Shown: positions 1 through 7,363, numbered from the stretch's first letter. The stretch: DNA of 11,873 nucleotides from Oscillospiraceae bacterium (GCA_017620315.1 JAFZQQ010000049.1:1-11873), one strand, 5' to 3'. Made by a program: numbers and translations. The notes: generated from the letters alone by a model not told the origin.

Positions 1-107
1 ACCGCGCGGTCAGTCGGGACATTGTTCACACCGTACGCTTTGAACGGAAACATCATTCCAAGAATAGGCTTGCTGATAACGTATACAGATTCGTAAAAGC
101 TTGTCAT
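1..107 (-). CDS. plsC: Lysophospholipid (1-acyl-glycerol-3-phosphate) acyltransferase, N-terminal fragment
   Basis: Only the first 35 codons plus two bases are inside the window; the gene runs off the left edge. The readable N-terminus is MTSFYESVYVISKP, followed by a hydrophobic stretch, FKAYGVNNVP and TDRAV. This resembles the start of the short bacterial PlsC proteins, which have a membrane-proximal helix and then a 'G.EN.P' segment leading into the acyltransferase domain. The catalytic HX4D motif would lie beyond the edge and cannot be checked. The ATG overlaps the cmk stop codon in an ATGA junction, so translation is probably coupled to cmk. PlsC makes phosphatidic acid by acylating lysophosphatidate at the membrane. 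The cmk-plsC order is common in Clostridia, and that order carries much of this call, because the sequence seen is too short to prove the family. Confidence 0.6.
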   Translation of the reverse strand, partial: MTSFYESVYVISKPILGMMFPFKAYGVNNVPTDRA

Positions 108-787
108 TGCGCAAGTTTCTCCCGGATAGTTTTCAGAATAAGATATTTGCTCTGCTCGAAATCCAGCTCTGAGGTATCGACGAGCACGGCGTCCTCAGCC
201 CTACACAGCGGAGCGACTTCGCGGTGCGTATCGTTCCAGTCCCGCTGTCTGAGTTCTTCAAGCACTTCGTCATAGGGCTTAGGCGTGCCGCGTTGTTCAA
301 GCTCGTTAAAGCGCCTTTTTGCCCTTACCTCGTCGTTGGCTGTAAGGTATATCTTGACCTCGGCGTCCGGGAGCACGACAGTACCGATATCCCTTCCGTC
401 CATGATAACGCTTTGCTTTCGCGCCAGAGTCCTCTGCATTTCGAGCAGATAGTCCCTGACAAATGCGTATGCCGACACCGCCGAGGCATACATGGATATT
501 TCGGGAAGCCTTATGTCGCCGCTGACGTCCTCGTTGCCGAGATACATATGCTGCATTCCGTCATCGCCGTACTTCATACCGATTTCAATATTCGGTAAAA
601 GCGCCCTGATCCCATCCGCGTCGTTTTTATCGACGTCATTTCGGAATGCGGCAAGCCCTATGACCCTGTATATAGCGCCTGTGTCGACGTATGTTATCCC
701 AAGCTCTTTTGCTACAGCCTTTGAAAGCGTGCTTTTCCCTGCTCCCGACGGGCCGTCCACCGCAACGGCAAAATGTGTTTTCTTCAT
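104..787 (-). CDS. cmk: Cytidylate kinase ((d)CMP kinase), from the internal start
   Basis: 227 residues from the internal ATG, the usual length for bacterial CMP kinase, which phosphorylates CMP and dCMP with ATP in the cytosol. Visible motifs are the P-loop GPSGAGKS at 12-19, YVDTGAIYR (nucleoside-binding region), an SxxAS.VSAYAFVR segment standing where the family has its 'VS.IA..P.VR' CMP-binding helix, DGRDIGT, and the lid/C-terminal region with EVRAKRR and RDWNDTHREVAPL. The start at 787 is chosen because GGAGG lies six bases upstream and the protein begins exactly where stand-alone kinases begin. The same frame is open upstream into the flavoprotein, so the kinase may also be made as the C-terminal half of a fusion. 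It overlaps plsC by 4 bp. The identification is firm; only the form in which it is made is uncertain. Confidence 0.93.
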   Translation of the reverse strand: MKKTHFAVAVDGPSGAGKSTLSKAVAKELGITYVDTGAIYRVIGLAAFRNDVDKNDADGIRALLPNIEIGMKYGDDGMQHMYLGNEDVSGDIRLPEISMYASAVSAYAFVRDYLLEMQRTLARKQSVIMDGRDIGTVVLPDAEVKIYLTANDEVRAKRRFNELEQRGTPKPYDEVLEELRQRDWNDTHREVAPLCRAEDAVLVDTSELDFEQSKYLILKTIREKLAQ

Positions 788-2029
788 ATCTGTCCTCCGC
801 TGTTTTGAAGCAGCCGCTTCGCCCGCGGCCTTTCCCGTAGCCCATGCTATCTGCAGATTAAAGCCTCCCGTATAGGCGTCAACATCCAAAACCTCGCCGG
901 CAAAATAAAGTCCATGAACCAGCTTGGACTCCATGGTGCCGGGGTCGACCTCGCCGACCTTCACGCCTCCCGAGGTGATGATCGCCTCCTCAACGCCTCG
1001 CGTGCCCTCTACATCGATGTCAAATGACTTTAATGTCAATAAAAGGCGGCGGCGCTGCTCTCTTGTAACGGAGTTTGCCCTGGTATCGGACGGTATCTCC
1101 GTTCGGCGTACCATTACGGGTATCATGCTCCGCGGCACAAGTCCTCCGAGCACACTTGAAAAGGACTGATTGCTGCGTTCGGAAAGGTCGCGGAGCAGAC
1201 GCTCGTCCAGCTTTTTTTCGTCAAGCGCCGGCTTCAGATCTATCGAAAGGCTGTAAGAGCCTTTCTCAAAGTCACGCATGTGCGCGCTTGCGGACAGAAC
1301 CAGCGGCCCACTTACTCCGAAGTGGGTAAAAAGCAGTTCTCCCTGCTCGCTGAATATTGTTTTTTTCTTGTTATACTTGACAGTCAGGAGAATATTTTTG
1401 AGAGACAGACCCTGCATTTCGGCGCAGTCTCCGCCGGCGCAAACAAGAGGAACAAGCGAGCCGCGCGGCTCGTTTATCGTGTGGCCGGCCTGCTTTGCAA
1501 AGCGGTAACCGTCGCCTGTGCTTCCCGTTGCAGGATAGGATAGGCCGCCGGTGGCGATAATGACAGAGTCTGCGGAATATGTCCTTCCGTTGCACCTTGC
1601 GCCTGCTGCGCATCCGTTTTCAATCTCAAGGCAGTCTGCCCTTTCACGGACAATACGGACATTCAGACGTCTAAGCTCTCGCTCGAGAGCGGCGCTGATA
1701 TCAAAAGAACGGTCAGATACGGGAAATACACGCTTTCCCCGCTCGACCTTGAGCGGAACGCCGAGAGACTCGAAAAAGCTCATTGTATCTCTTCCGTTCC
1801 AACGCGAAAAAACGCTGTAAAGAAATCTGCCGTTTCGCGGAACATTTGCAATAAGCTCGTCACGGGAGCTGTCGTTAGTTACGTTGCAGCGTCCCTTTCC
1901 GGTTATGTTCAGCTTTTTCCCGAGACGCTCGTTGGGCTCGAGCAGCGTTACGGCGGCTCCGGAACGCGCGGCAAAAACAGCCGACATCATCCCTGCTGCG
2001 CCACCGCCGATAATGAGAACATTATTCAT
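104..2029 (-). CDS. HI0933/BaiN-type FAD-dependent oxidoreductase, open in frame into cytidylate kinase
   Basis: One uninterrupted frame of 641 codons. Residues 1-414 are a flavoprotein of the HI0933-like family (annotated as BaiN/RdsA or aminoacetone oxidase-like). It has the dinucleotide-binding motif GGGAAG at 8-13, an acidic residue ending the second strand (E31), the family motif GKKLNITGKGRCN at 37-49, an ATGGLSYPATGSTGDGY segment, FTHFGVSGP, and the C-terminal FAD motif YFAGEVLDVDAYTGGFNLQ. About 400-415 residues is the normal full length, so this domain is complete. No stop follows: the frame passes through SKQRRTD into the methionine of cytidylate kinase. The flavoprotein start is the ATG at 2029, preceded by an AAGG-type ribosome binding site and overlapping the regulator's stop by 8 bp. 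The true substrate is unknown for most of the family. Whether the cell makes a 641-residue fusion, a separate kinase, or both cannot be settled from the sequence. Confidence 0.85.
   Translation of the reverse strand: MNNVLIIGGGAAGMMSAVFAARSGAAVTLLEPNERLGKKLNITGKGRCNVTNDSSRDELIANVPRNGRFLYSVFSRWNGRDTMSFFESLGVPLKVERGKRVFPVSDRSFDISAALERELRRLNVRIVRERADCLEIENGCAAGARCNGRTYSADSVIIATGGLSYPATGSTGDGYRFAKQAGHTINEPRGSLVPLVCAGGDCAEMQGLSLKNILLTVKYNKKKTIFSEQGELLFTHFGVSGPLVLSASAHMRDFEKGSYSLSIDLKPALDEKKLDERLLRDLSERSNQSFSSVLGGLVPRSMIPVMVRRTEIPSDTRANSVTREQRRRLLLTLKSFDIDVEGTRGVEEAIITSGGVKVGEVDPGTMESKLVHGLYFAGEVLDVDAYTGGFNLQIAWATGKAAGEAAASKQRRTDMKKTHFAVAVDGPSGAGKSTLSKAVAKELGITYVDTGAIYRVIGLAAFRNDVDKNDADGIRALLPNIEIGMKYGDDGMQHMYLGNEDVSGDIRLPEISMYASAVSAYAFVRDYLLEMQRTLARKQSVIMDGRDIGTVVLPDAEVKIYLTANDEVRAKRRFNELEQRGTPKPYDEVLEELRQRDWNDTHREVAPLCRAEDAVLVDTSELDFEQSKYLILKTIREKLAQ
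794..798 (-). promoter_or_regulatory. Strong internal ribosome binding site for cmk
   Basis: On the minus strand GGAGG is followed by ACAGAT and then the ATG at 787, a near-ideal Shine-Dalgarno with a six-base spacer. It lies inside the frame that joins the flavoprotein to cytidylate kinase and encodes the Arg-Arg of the linker. This supports independent initiation of the kinase even though no stop codon separates the two coding regions. Confidence 0.75.
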
Positions 2030-2885
2030 CTTCGACCTTACCGAAAATCGCAAACCTCTCCCAAACATGTTCAAGCTCAGAGAAGCTTGCGGAAACGTCC
2101 GTGCCCTTCTTGCGCGCGCAGGCAAGGATCAGCGCATTGAGCATGCTCATAGGCGCCGCGAGCGAGTCCACGAAGGATATCATTTCATTATGAACCAGCA
2201 GCGTGCAATCGGACAACCGCGCAACAGGAGACATCTCGCTGTCGGTCAGTCCGGTGACCGAAGCGCCGCGTTCTCTTGCAAACTGTATCGTTTTGAGTGC
2301 TAGCTCAGAATACCTCGGAAAGCAAATGGCGAATACAACGTCCTCCGGGCCGACACGGAAAATCTGGTCAAAGGTGCCGGCAGAGCCGCCCTGCACAAGT
2401 GTTACGTTCTCAAATATAAGGCGCAGATAGAAATTCAGATATCCGGCCAAAAAGGATGACGAGCGGAAACCGACAATATAAAGCCGCTTTGCGCCGCATA
2501 TCGTGTCGACCACACGCTCAAACTCCGCGGCGTCTATCTGGTCTATCGCCATGCGTATCTTGTCCATATCGCGGTGAAGCACGTTTGTCACAAGATCGGA
2601 ACCGCTCAGCACAACGTCCGAAGCCTGAATTCGCTGAATCGACGTCAGCTTGCCGCGGATCATCTCCTGAAGCGCGCGCTGCATGCTGGGATACCCATCG
2701 TAGCCCAGCTGGGCAGCAAAACGTACAACGGTAGATTCACTGACCTGAACGGTTCTGCCCAGCTTGCTTGCTGTCATAAATGCAGCCTTGTCGTAATTTT
2801 CAAGGATATATTTGGCAATCAGCTTCTGCCCTTTTGAAAAGCTGATCATGTTTTTTTCAATAGTATGTAAGATATTCTTAGCCAT
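2022..2885 (-). CDS. MurR/RpiR family transcriptional regulator
   Basis: 287 residues, the standard length for the family. Residues 1-77 or so form the RpiR-type helix-turn-helix domain: FSKGQKLIAKYILEN, then FMTASKLGRTVQVSESTVVRFAAQLGYDGYPSMQ, matching the family pattern of 'VSESTVVRF...LGY.GY..F/M'. Roughly residues 120-255 form a SIS (sugar isomerase) domain, starting with LYIVGFRSSSFLAGYL and containing VVFAICFPRYSELALKTI. Such SIS domains bind phosphosugars, often amino-sugar phosphates, as the signal; the ligand here is unknown. It lies 12 bp downstream of the rluB-type gene and overlaps the flavoprotein gene by 8 bp. It is thus inside an operon of housekeeping and sporulation genes rather than next to sugar-uptake genes, which is unusual. 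The ribosome binding site is weak (AGG about 11 bases before the ATG). No membrane segment or truncation is seen. Confidence 0.9.
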   Translation of the reverse strand: MAKNILHTIEKNMISFSKGQKLIAKYILENYDKAAFMTASKLGRTVQVSESTVVRFAAQLGYDGYPSMQRALQEMIRGKLTSIQRIQASDVVLSGSDLVTNVLHRDMDKIRMAIDQIDAAEFERVVDTICGAKRLYIVGFRSSSFLAGYLNFYLRLIFENVTLVQGGSAGTFDQIFRVGPEDVVFAICFPRYSELALKTIQFARERGASVTGLTDSEMSPVARLSDCTLLVHNEMISFVDSLAAPMSMLNALILACARKKGTDVSASFSELEHVWERFAIFGKVEDE

Positions 2886-2897
2886 ACGGACACAAAC

Positions 2898-3605
2898 CTA
2901 CTTTTTCTCAAAATCCATCAGCTCGCGTTCTGTAAGCGCTCGCCATTTTCCCTCGGGCAGATCGCCAAGCTCAAGATTGTGCTCGGCAATACGGATCAGC
3001 TTTTTTACACGCATCCCCGCAGCTTCGCACATTCTTCTTATCTGCCGGTTTCTACCCTCGTGTATGGTGATTTCAAACTCGGCAGTTTCCAGCCCCGAAC
3101 GCAGAATATTGACCCTTGCGGGACGGATCGGCTCAGAATCCAGCTCACGCATCGCCTCGAGCTTCTTCTTTGCGCCTGACACCTCGCCGACAACGGTCAC
3201 TCGGTAGACCTTGTCTATTTCATATTTGGGGTGAAGGATTCGCTGCATCCACTCGCCGTCATTTGTCATAAGGAGAAGCCCCTGAGAATCCATGTCAAGC
3301 CTTCCGACGGGAACGACGCGCGCTCCGCAGCCCTCCACAAGCGCGGATACTGTCTTTCTCCCCTTTTCGTCCGACATCGTGCACACATAGCCGCGGGGCT
3401 TGTTGAGCATCAGATAAATCTTTTGCACGGAAAACACTATCGTTCTTCCATCGACTGTAATGGCGTCGTTTTCCGGGTCGGCGCTTTGACCGAGCAAGGC
3501 AGGAACGCCGTTTACAGCAACTCTTCCCGCCCTTATCCAGTCCTCGGCGGTTCTGCGTGAGCACAGACCCGCCGAAGCGATCAGTTTTTGCAGTCGCTGC
3601 TCCAT
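2898..3605 (-). CDS. rluB: Ribosomal large-subunit pseudouridine synthase, RluB/RsuA type
   Basis: 235 residues. An N-terminal S4 RNA-binding domain (about 1-60: RLQKLIASAGLCSRRTAEDWIRAGRVAVNG) precedes the RsuA/RluB/E/F catalytic domain. The catalytic motif is PVGRLDMDSQGLLLMTNDGE, with GRLD at 101-104 and D104 the expected nucleophile; LNKPRGYVCT and EGRNRQIRRMCEA are further family signatures. The enzyme isomerises uridine to pseudouridine in rRNA. RluB (23S rRNA) is the usual member next to scpA/scpB and dac genes in Firmicutes, so the symbol rests partly on gene order; RsuA or RluF specificity cannot be excluded from sequence. The ATG at 3605 has GGTGG with a six-base spacer. It sits 19 bp after the carboxypeptidase gene and 12 bp before the MurR/RpiR gene, consistent with co-transcription. 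Confidence 0.9.
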   Translation of the reverse strand: MEQRLQKLIASAGLCSRRTAEDWIRAGRVAVNGVPALLGQSADPENDAITVDGRTIVFSVQKIYLMLNKPRGYVCTMSDEKGRKTVSALVEGCGARVVPVGRLDMDSQGLLLMTNDGEWMQRILHPKYEIDKVYRVTVVGEVSGAKKKLEAMRELDSEPIRPARVNILRSGLETAEFEITIHEGRNRQIRRMCEAAGMRVKKLIRIAEHNLELGDLPEGKWRALTERELMDFEKK

Positions 3606-3624
3606 TCTTGTCCACCATTCTTTG

Positions 3625-4743
3625 TCAAGGCATCGAGAACCATTCCGCTATTCTGTTCCACAGTCCCGGCTCTGAGGCGTCATTTACCTCGCCGACCGCA
3701 TTTACTTCACACGCGGCATACAGCGCCGTGCGAGCTAATTCCACACCGTTAACGCTGATGATCGCATAACCAAGCGTCTGGCCTTTTCTCACGGGAGCGT
3801 CTGCCACAAATTGCGCATCGATGTGAAGCTCCGGCTTTTCACCCTCGCAAAGCGGTATACAGACGTTTTTCAACGGCTGAAGCTCAACACAGCATGCATT
3901 TCCGCCGCGCACGGCGGCAAGTGCGCAGCTGCTGCCGCGCTGGAGCACATTTACCCGCTTGAAAGTTGAAAAACCATACTCGTACAGAGCCGCATGGTCC
4001 TGCCAGTCGTTCCCGTCGTGCAGCGTGACCGCAACGAGCCGAAGACCGTCTCTTTCGGCATAAGTGACCAGAGTGCGTCCCGCCTCTCCGGTATACCCGG
4101 TCTTCCCACCTGTGCAGCCGTCAAGCGAGCCAAGGAGCTTGTTATGGTTATAAAGCGTTCTTTCGCCGGCGCAAGCTGTTTTTGTTGAAACGATCCTTGC
4201 AAAAGCCGGCTGCTCCATAGCATAAGACATAAGCATTGCCATATCGAGAGCGCAGGAATAATGTCCCTTTTCGTCGAGCCCGCTCGGGTTTGTAAAAGCG
4301 GTATGTGTTATGCCAAGCTCAAAAGCCTTCCGATTCATTGCACGGACAAAGTCTTCCCTTCCGCCGAGGCTTCCGGCAATACACTCGGCAGCATCGTTTC
4401 CGGAGGACAGCATCAGTCCGTAAAGCAATTCCTCCAGGCTCAGACGTTCTCCCTCGTACAGATACATGGACGAGCCCTCGCGAAGCTGCTCACGCTTAAC
4501 TGTGACGAGTTCGTCCATCCGGCATTGCTCCAATGCAACGATAGCCGTCATGATCTTGGTAGTGCTCGCTATTGGCAGTTCGACGGTTTCACCGCGGCTG
4601 AGCAGCACGCGTCCGCTTTCCGCGTCCATAAGGACAAACGCTTGCGCAGAAATATCCGGCGCAGACGCGCAGCAAGGAACAACGCTAAAAGCAATTACGG
4701 CTGCCAGAGCGGCGCAGCAGTGGGCTCTTTTAAACCAAGGCAT
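3625..4743 (-). CDS. dacB: D-alanyl-D-alanine carboxypeptidase (peptidase family S11, PBP5-like)
   Basis: 372 residues. A cleavable signal peptide is visible at about 1-28 (basic start, Ala/Val-rich core, ending CCASA). All three penicillin-binding motifs are present: STTK at 60-63 with S60 as the acylated serine, SGN at 114-116, and KTG at 214-216. A C-terminal beta domain (about 270-345) follows, then a short amphipathic end (GLWNRIAEWFSMP) of the kind that anchors PBP5-type enzymes to the outer face of the membrane. The enzyme removes the terminal D-Ala of peptidoglycan stem peptides and so limits cross-linking; Firmicute paralogues DacB and DacF act on spore cortex. The symbol dacB is chosen from gene order (scpAB...dac...rluB) and the family call is much firmer than the symbol. 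The ATG has an excellent GGGAGGAG site. The 56-bp spacer to ytfJ is the longest within this run. Confidence 0.92.
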   Translation of the reverse strand: MPWFKRAHCCAALAAVIAFSVVPCCASAPDISAQAFVLMDAESGRVLLSRGETVELPIASTTKIMTAIVALEQCRMDELVTVKREQLREGSSMYLYEGERLSLEELLYGLMLSSGNDAAECIAGSLGGREDFVRAMNRKAFELGITHTAFTNPSGLDEKGHYSCALDMAMLMSYAMEQPAFARIVSTKTACAGERTLYNHNKLLGSLDGCTGGKTGYTGEAGRTLVTYAERDGLRLVAVTLHDGNDWQDHAALYEYGFSTFKRVNVLQRGSSCALAAVRGGNACCVELQPLKNVCIPLCEGEKPELHIDAQFVADAPVRKGQTLGYAIISVNGVELARTALYAACEVNAVGEVNDASEPGLWNRIAEWFSMP

Positions 4744-4799
4744 AATACTCTCCTCCCGGTTATAGGGGTTTATCAGGTATTATGCCCGTATCGGCAAAT

Positions 4800-5192
4800 T
4801 TAGAATATGTCTTTTTCTTCCTTCTTTTTGTCGATGAAGCTCTCTACGCGATCCATGACCTCGGGAACCATGTCGAGGATGCGATCGACCGGACCGACTG
4901 CGGGCAGGGCTACGGGCAGCACACGCGTAACGCCGTCTTTAATAATAAGGAAAGAAACAGGGTCGATCTTTACGCCTGCGCCGCCGCCGCCCCCAAACTT
5001 GTCAGTCGTTTTGCCGTAATCGCTGCCTCCGGTACCGAAACCGAAAGTAACGCGCGACACAGGGATAACGGTCACACCGTCAGGGGTCGTGATGGGCTCA
5101 CCAATAATGGAGTTGGAATCGACCATTTCACGGATCTTGTTCATGGTTGTCTCCATGAGTTCGCTCAGCGGCTTCTTTTCAACATTGTCCAT
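4800..5192 (-). CDS. ytfJ: GerW family sporulation protein (YtfJ)
   Basis: 130 residues, typical length. Order of features: a helical N-terminus (PLSELMETTMNKIREMVD), a conserved strand region (IIGEPITTPDGVTVIPVSRVTFGFGTGG), a run of five glycines followed by AGVKIDPVSFLII at about 67-84, and an acidic/Lys-rich C-terminus (ESFIDKKKEEKDIF). This is the pattern of the spore YtfJ/GerW family; in Bacillus subtilis GerW is needed for proper germination, but its chemistry is unknown. In B. subtilis ytfJ is next to ytfI, a DUF2953 gene, and the same pair is seen here, 14 bp apart. The ATG at 5192 has AAAGGA upstream. No signal peptide or membrane segment is visible. Confidence 0.92.
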   Translation of the reverse strand: MDNVEKKPLSELMETTMNKIREMVDSNSIIGEPITTPDGVTVIPVSRVTFGFGTGGSDYGKTTDKFGGGGGAGVKIDPVSFLIIKDGVTRVLPVALPAVGPVDRILDMVPEVMDRVESFIDKKKEEKDIF

Positions 5193-5206
5193 TTTCTTGT
5201 TCCTTT

Positions 5207-5911
5207 CTATGCAATCTTATCTTCTGAGTCTTGCGTTTTAGCTTCGTTTTCGGTCTTCTCAGGCTGTTTTGCGTTTTTATTGTCGTTCTTATGCGCCGCC
5301 TTGAGGCGCAGGAACCATTTCAGAAGCGGTATTGTAAGCGTAAACATTATCGCAAAAAGGTCGCATACTCTCAGGGAAGTACCTGCGTTGCCCTCGCACT
5401 TCGTGCTTTCCGCATCAAAATCCATACGCAAATGCAGGGACGGATCCGGAATATAGAACTTTTCCTCAGCCCTCGGCATCACAGAAAACATAATGCTGCT
5501 TGCAATTCCGTAGGCTGCGGCTGTAAGCGCGGGGTCGCTGCCTCCGAAAACCACAGTCACGTTGAGAGGGTCGATGCGAACTCGGCTGCAAGCCCTTCTT
5601 ACGGTAGCGCCGAGTGCCGAGAATGACGTTTCGATCAGATCCAGGATCTCCTCGAGAGTGGGCTTGGGAAAAGAATGCCCTCCCTTTTTGCCTTTTTTAT
5701 CCTTGGGCTTTTCTTCTTTAGGCTTTTCCTCTTTAGAGCTCTTGGGCTTTTTGGGCTTTCTTTCCTTTCCCGGAAAGATTGTAAGCTTTATTGCGCCCAG
5801 CTGGAGCTTTATGCATAATTCCTCGCCAAAGCTTATGATCGCGCCGAGACGCAAAAAGCCTATCAGCAGGAAGATGAGAAGTATGATGCCAATGATCTTC
5901 AGTGCTGTCAC
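5207..5911 (-). CDS. DUF2953 domain-containing membrane protein (YtfI-like)
   Basis: 234 residues, GTG start with a GGGGGT site five bases upstream. Residues 5-27 form a membrane segment (IIGIILLIFLLIGFLRLGAI). Residues about 49-78 form a very Lys/Glu/Pro-rich linker with two copies of EEKPK. The DUF2953 core follows, with the characteristic GGSDPALTAAAYGIASSIM at about 123-141. A second hydrophobic stretch (about 184-204, CDLFAIMFTLTIPLLKWFL) precedes a charged, disordered-looking tail. The biochemical function of the family is not known. The conserved link to ytfJ and the sporulation-linked neighbourhood suggest a forespore or spore envelope role, which is inference. It lies 27 bp after scpB and 14 bp before ytfJ. 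Confidence 0.85.
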   Translation of the reverse strand: MTALKIIGIILLIFLLIGFLRLGAIISFGEELCIKLQLGAIKLTIFPGKERKPKKPKSSKEEKPKEEKPKDKKGKKGGHSFPKPTLEEILDLIETSFSALGATVRRACSRVRIDPLNVTVVFGGSDPALTAAAYGIASSIMFSVMPRAEEKFYIPDPSLHLRMDFDAESTKCEGNAGTSLRVCDLFAIMFTLTIPLLKWFLRLKAAHKNDNKNAKQPEKTENEAKTQDSEDKIA

Positions 5912-5938
5912 GCAAACACCCCCAATCGGCGGTAATCG

Positions 5939-6541
5939 TTAAGTCTGCGGATTCTCTTCGTTCATACCGGCAACGTCAAACAGGCTCTCATCCGAACCGA
6001 TGCGAAGCTGCCCCTCCTGCTCAAGCCCCGGCATTTCGGGAAGCTCCTCAAGTGAGTTGAGCTTGAACACCCGCAGAAATTCCTTTGTGGTCCGATACTG
6101 GTGCGGACGACCGGGCACGGGCAGCCTTCCGCATTCCTCTATAAGACCGCGCTCCTCCAGAAGACCCATGGTATAAGCGCTGTCCACGCCTCGTATCTTA
6201 TCGACGAACGCACGGGTAGTCGGCTGATAATACGCAATGATTGTCAAAACCTCAAGCGCGGGCTGGCTGAGCTTTGCGCTCTTTCGTATCTCAAATGCTC
6301 TACGGATGTTCTCGGCGTAATCGGGCGATGAACAGAGCTGATATGAATCGTCCATTCGCACAAGGCGAATACCTCTCCGCTCATAAGAATAAAAATCTCC
6401 CAGATTGCGAAGCAGCTGCTCGGCGGTATCGCGGTCAAGCTCAAGCGCAATACAAATGCGATCGATCGAAACCGGTTCGCCGGAGGCAAACAGTATCGCT
6501 TCCGTAGCGGCTTCGAGCTCATGAAAGTCAATTGCAGCCAA
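5939..6541 (-). CDS. scpB: Segregation and condensation protein B
   Basis: 200 residues. ScpB is the winged-helix kleisin partner that, with ScpA, joins SMC heads into the bacterial condensin that organises and segregates the nucleoid. Signatures seen: LEAATEAILFASGEPVS at 9-25, ALEVLTIIAYYQPTTRAFVDKIRGVDS at about 95-121, and GRPHQYRTTKEFLRVF at about 144-159, which ends in the usual LNSLEELP. The start is TTG at 6541: the frame has a TGA two codons upstream and no ATG before the conserved N-terminus. A GGAG lies about ten bases upstream. An out-of-frame ATG at 6548 is better spaced from that site but opens only six codons. The C-terminal 30 residues are acidic and unconserved. It follows scpA by 14 bp. 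Confidence 0.94.
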   Translation of the reverse strand: MAAIDFHELEAATEAILFASGEPVSIDRICIALELDRDTAEQLLRNLGDFYSYERRGIRLVRMDDSYQLCSSPDYAENIRRAFEIRKSAKLSQPALEVLTIIAYYQPTTRAFVDKIRGVDSAYTMGLLEERGLIEECGRLPVPGRPHQYRTTKEFLRVFKLNSLEELPEMPGLEQEGQLRIGSDESLFDVAGMNEENPQT

Positions 6542-6555
6542 TACTCATTCTCTCC

Positions 6556-7347
6556 TTAAACAGCCGGCGATTCCGGCGCGTTCTTATCATATTCAACGGT
6601 ATACTCAGCATCAGAGCCGGCAAGCTTTATCAGTTTTTCTCTGCAAAGCTCAAGCACGGCAAGAAAAGTTGCAACGATCTCGCTGCGCGTGCGGTTGCCG
6701 TGGAAAAGCAACAAAAAACGAGTGATCCCGGTCTTTTTGAGAAGATTTATGATCTCCTGCGTCTTGTTTGTGACAGGATAGGGCTCACGGCGAACGATCT
6801 CGCTGAACGAAGCGGTGTCCGGCGGAGCAAGCATTTCCGAGCGGTCGAGCACGGCTTTCATTGCCCGGACAAGATCCTCACGCTCATGGTCGTATTTGAA
6901 TATGGAACCGCGTTCCACCGGCTCGGGGCCCCTTGTCATTGTGTTTCGCCCAAACTCACTCATGGCGCTCATGGTTTCGGTCAGGCGCTTGACGTTGAGA
7001 TATACGTCCATTTGTTGGCGTTTCTGCTCCTCCAGCGAACGGATGAGCTCCTCCACATCGCCCTGCACTTCTTCCGCCCCGAGCGGGAGAAGCATGCGTG
7101 ACTTGATGTACATGAGCTGCGCCGCCATGGTGATAAACTCGCTCGCTATCTCAAGATCAAGCTTTTTGCGCTGTTCGAGGTATTCAAGATACTGGTCGAG
7201 TATCAGTGCAATCGGAATATTCTGTATTTCGATCTTATTTTTATTAAGCAGTGAAAGGATAAGGTCAAGAGGGCCCTCAAAATCCTGAAGGGTTTCCTCG
7301 TTTTTGTTCTGCACTATGCCCTCTATCCTGAAAATGGGATTGTCCAT
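6556..7347 (-). CDS. scpA: Segregation and condensation protein A (kleisin)
   Basis: 263 residues. The N-terminal kleisin helix region contains DFEGPLDLILSLLNKNKIEI at about 22-41 and EFITMAAQLMYIKSRMLLP at about 70-88, the signature of the domain that contacts the SMC neck. The middle is a variable linker carrying the ScpB contact region, with acidic and Arg-rich stretches. The C-terminal winged helix carries VATFLAVLELCREKLIKL, which binds the SMC cap. The protein begins about 20 residues before the conserved core (MDNPIFRIEGIVQNKN), as I recall from several Oscillospiraceae-type ScpA proteins. The ATG at 7347 is preceded by GAAGGA. The gene lies 16 bp after the protease and 14 bp before scpB, and the pair is almost certainly co-translated. 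No smc gene is in the window. Confidence 0.95.
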   Translation of the reverse strand: MDNPIFRIEGIVQNKNEETLQDFEGPLDLILSLLNKNKIEIQNIPIALILDQYLEYLEQRKKLDLEIASEFITMAAQLMYIKSRMLLPLGAEEVQGDVEELIRSLEEQKRQQMDVYLNVKRLTETMSAMSEFGRNTMTRGPEPVERGSIFKYDHEREDLVRAMKAVLDRSEMLAPPDTASFSEIVRREPYPVTNKTQEIINLLKKTGITRFLLLFHGNRTRSEIVATFLAVLELCREKLIKLAGSDAEYTVEYDKNAPESPAV

Positions 7348-7363
7348 ATCGTGCGGTCCTTCG

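Noticed and set aside
636..845. A 69-codon frame across the flavoprotein/kinase junction (minus strand, other frame)
   Set aside because: It carries no motif and overlaps both well-supported domains; it is a shadow frame.
2030..2125. Upstream extension of the flavoprotein frame by 32 codons
   Set aside because: The extension overlaps the 3' end of the regulator gene, is Arg-rich without homology, and the dinucleotide-binding motif starts right after ATG 2029 as in the family.
4744..4799. A CATAATA element resembling a sigma-G -10 before the carboxypeptidase gene
   Set aside because: No GHATR-like -35 lies 17-18 bases upstream; the nearest similar pentamer is 21 bases away. A sigma-A reading (TTGCCG, 16 bases, TGATAA) is also poor.
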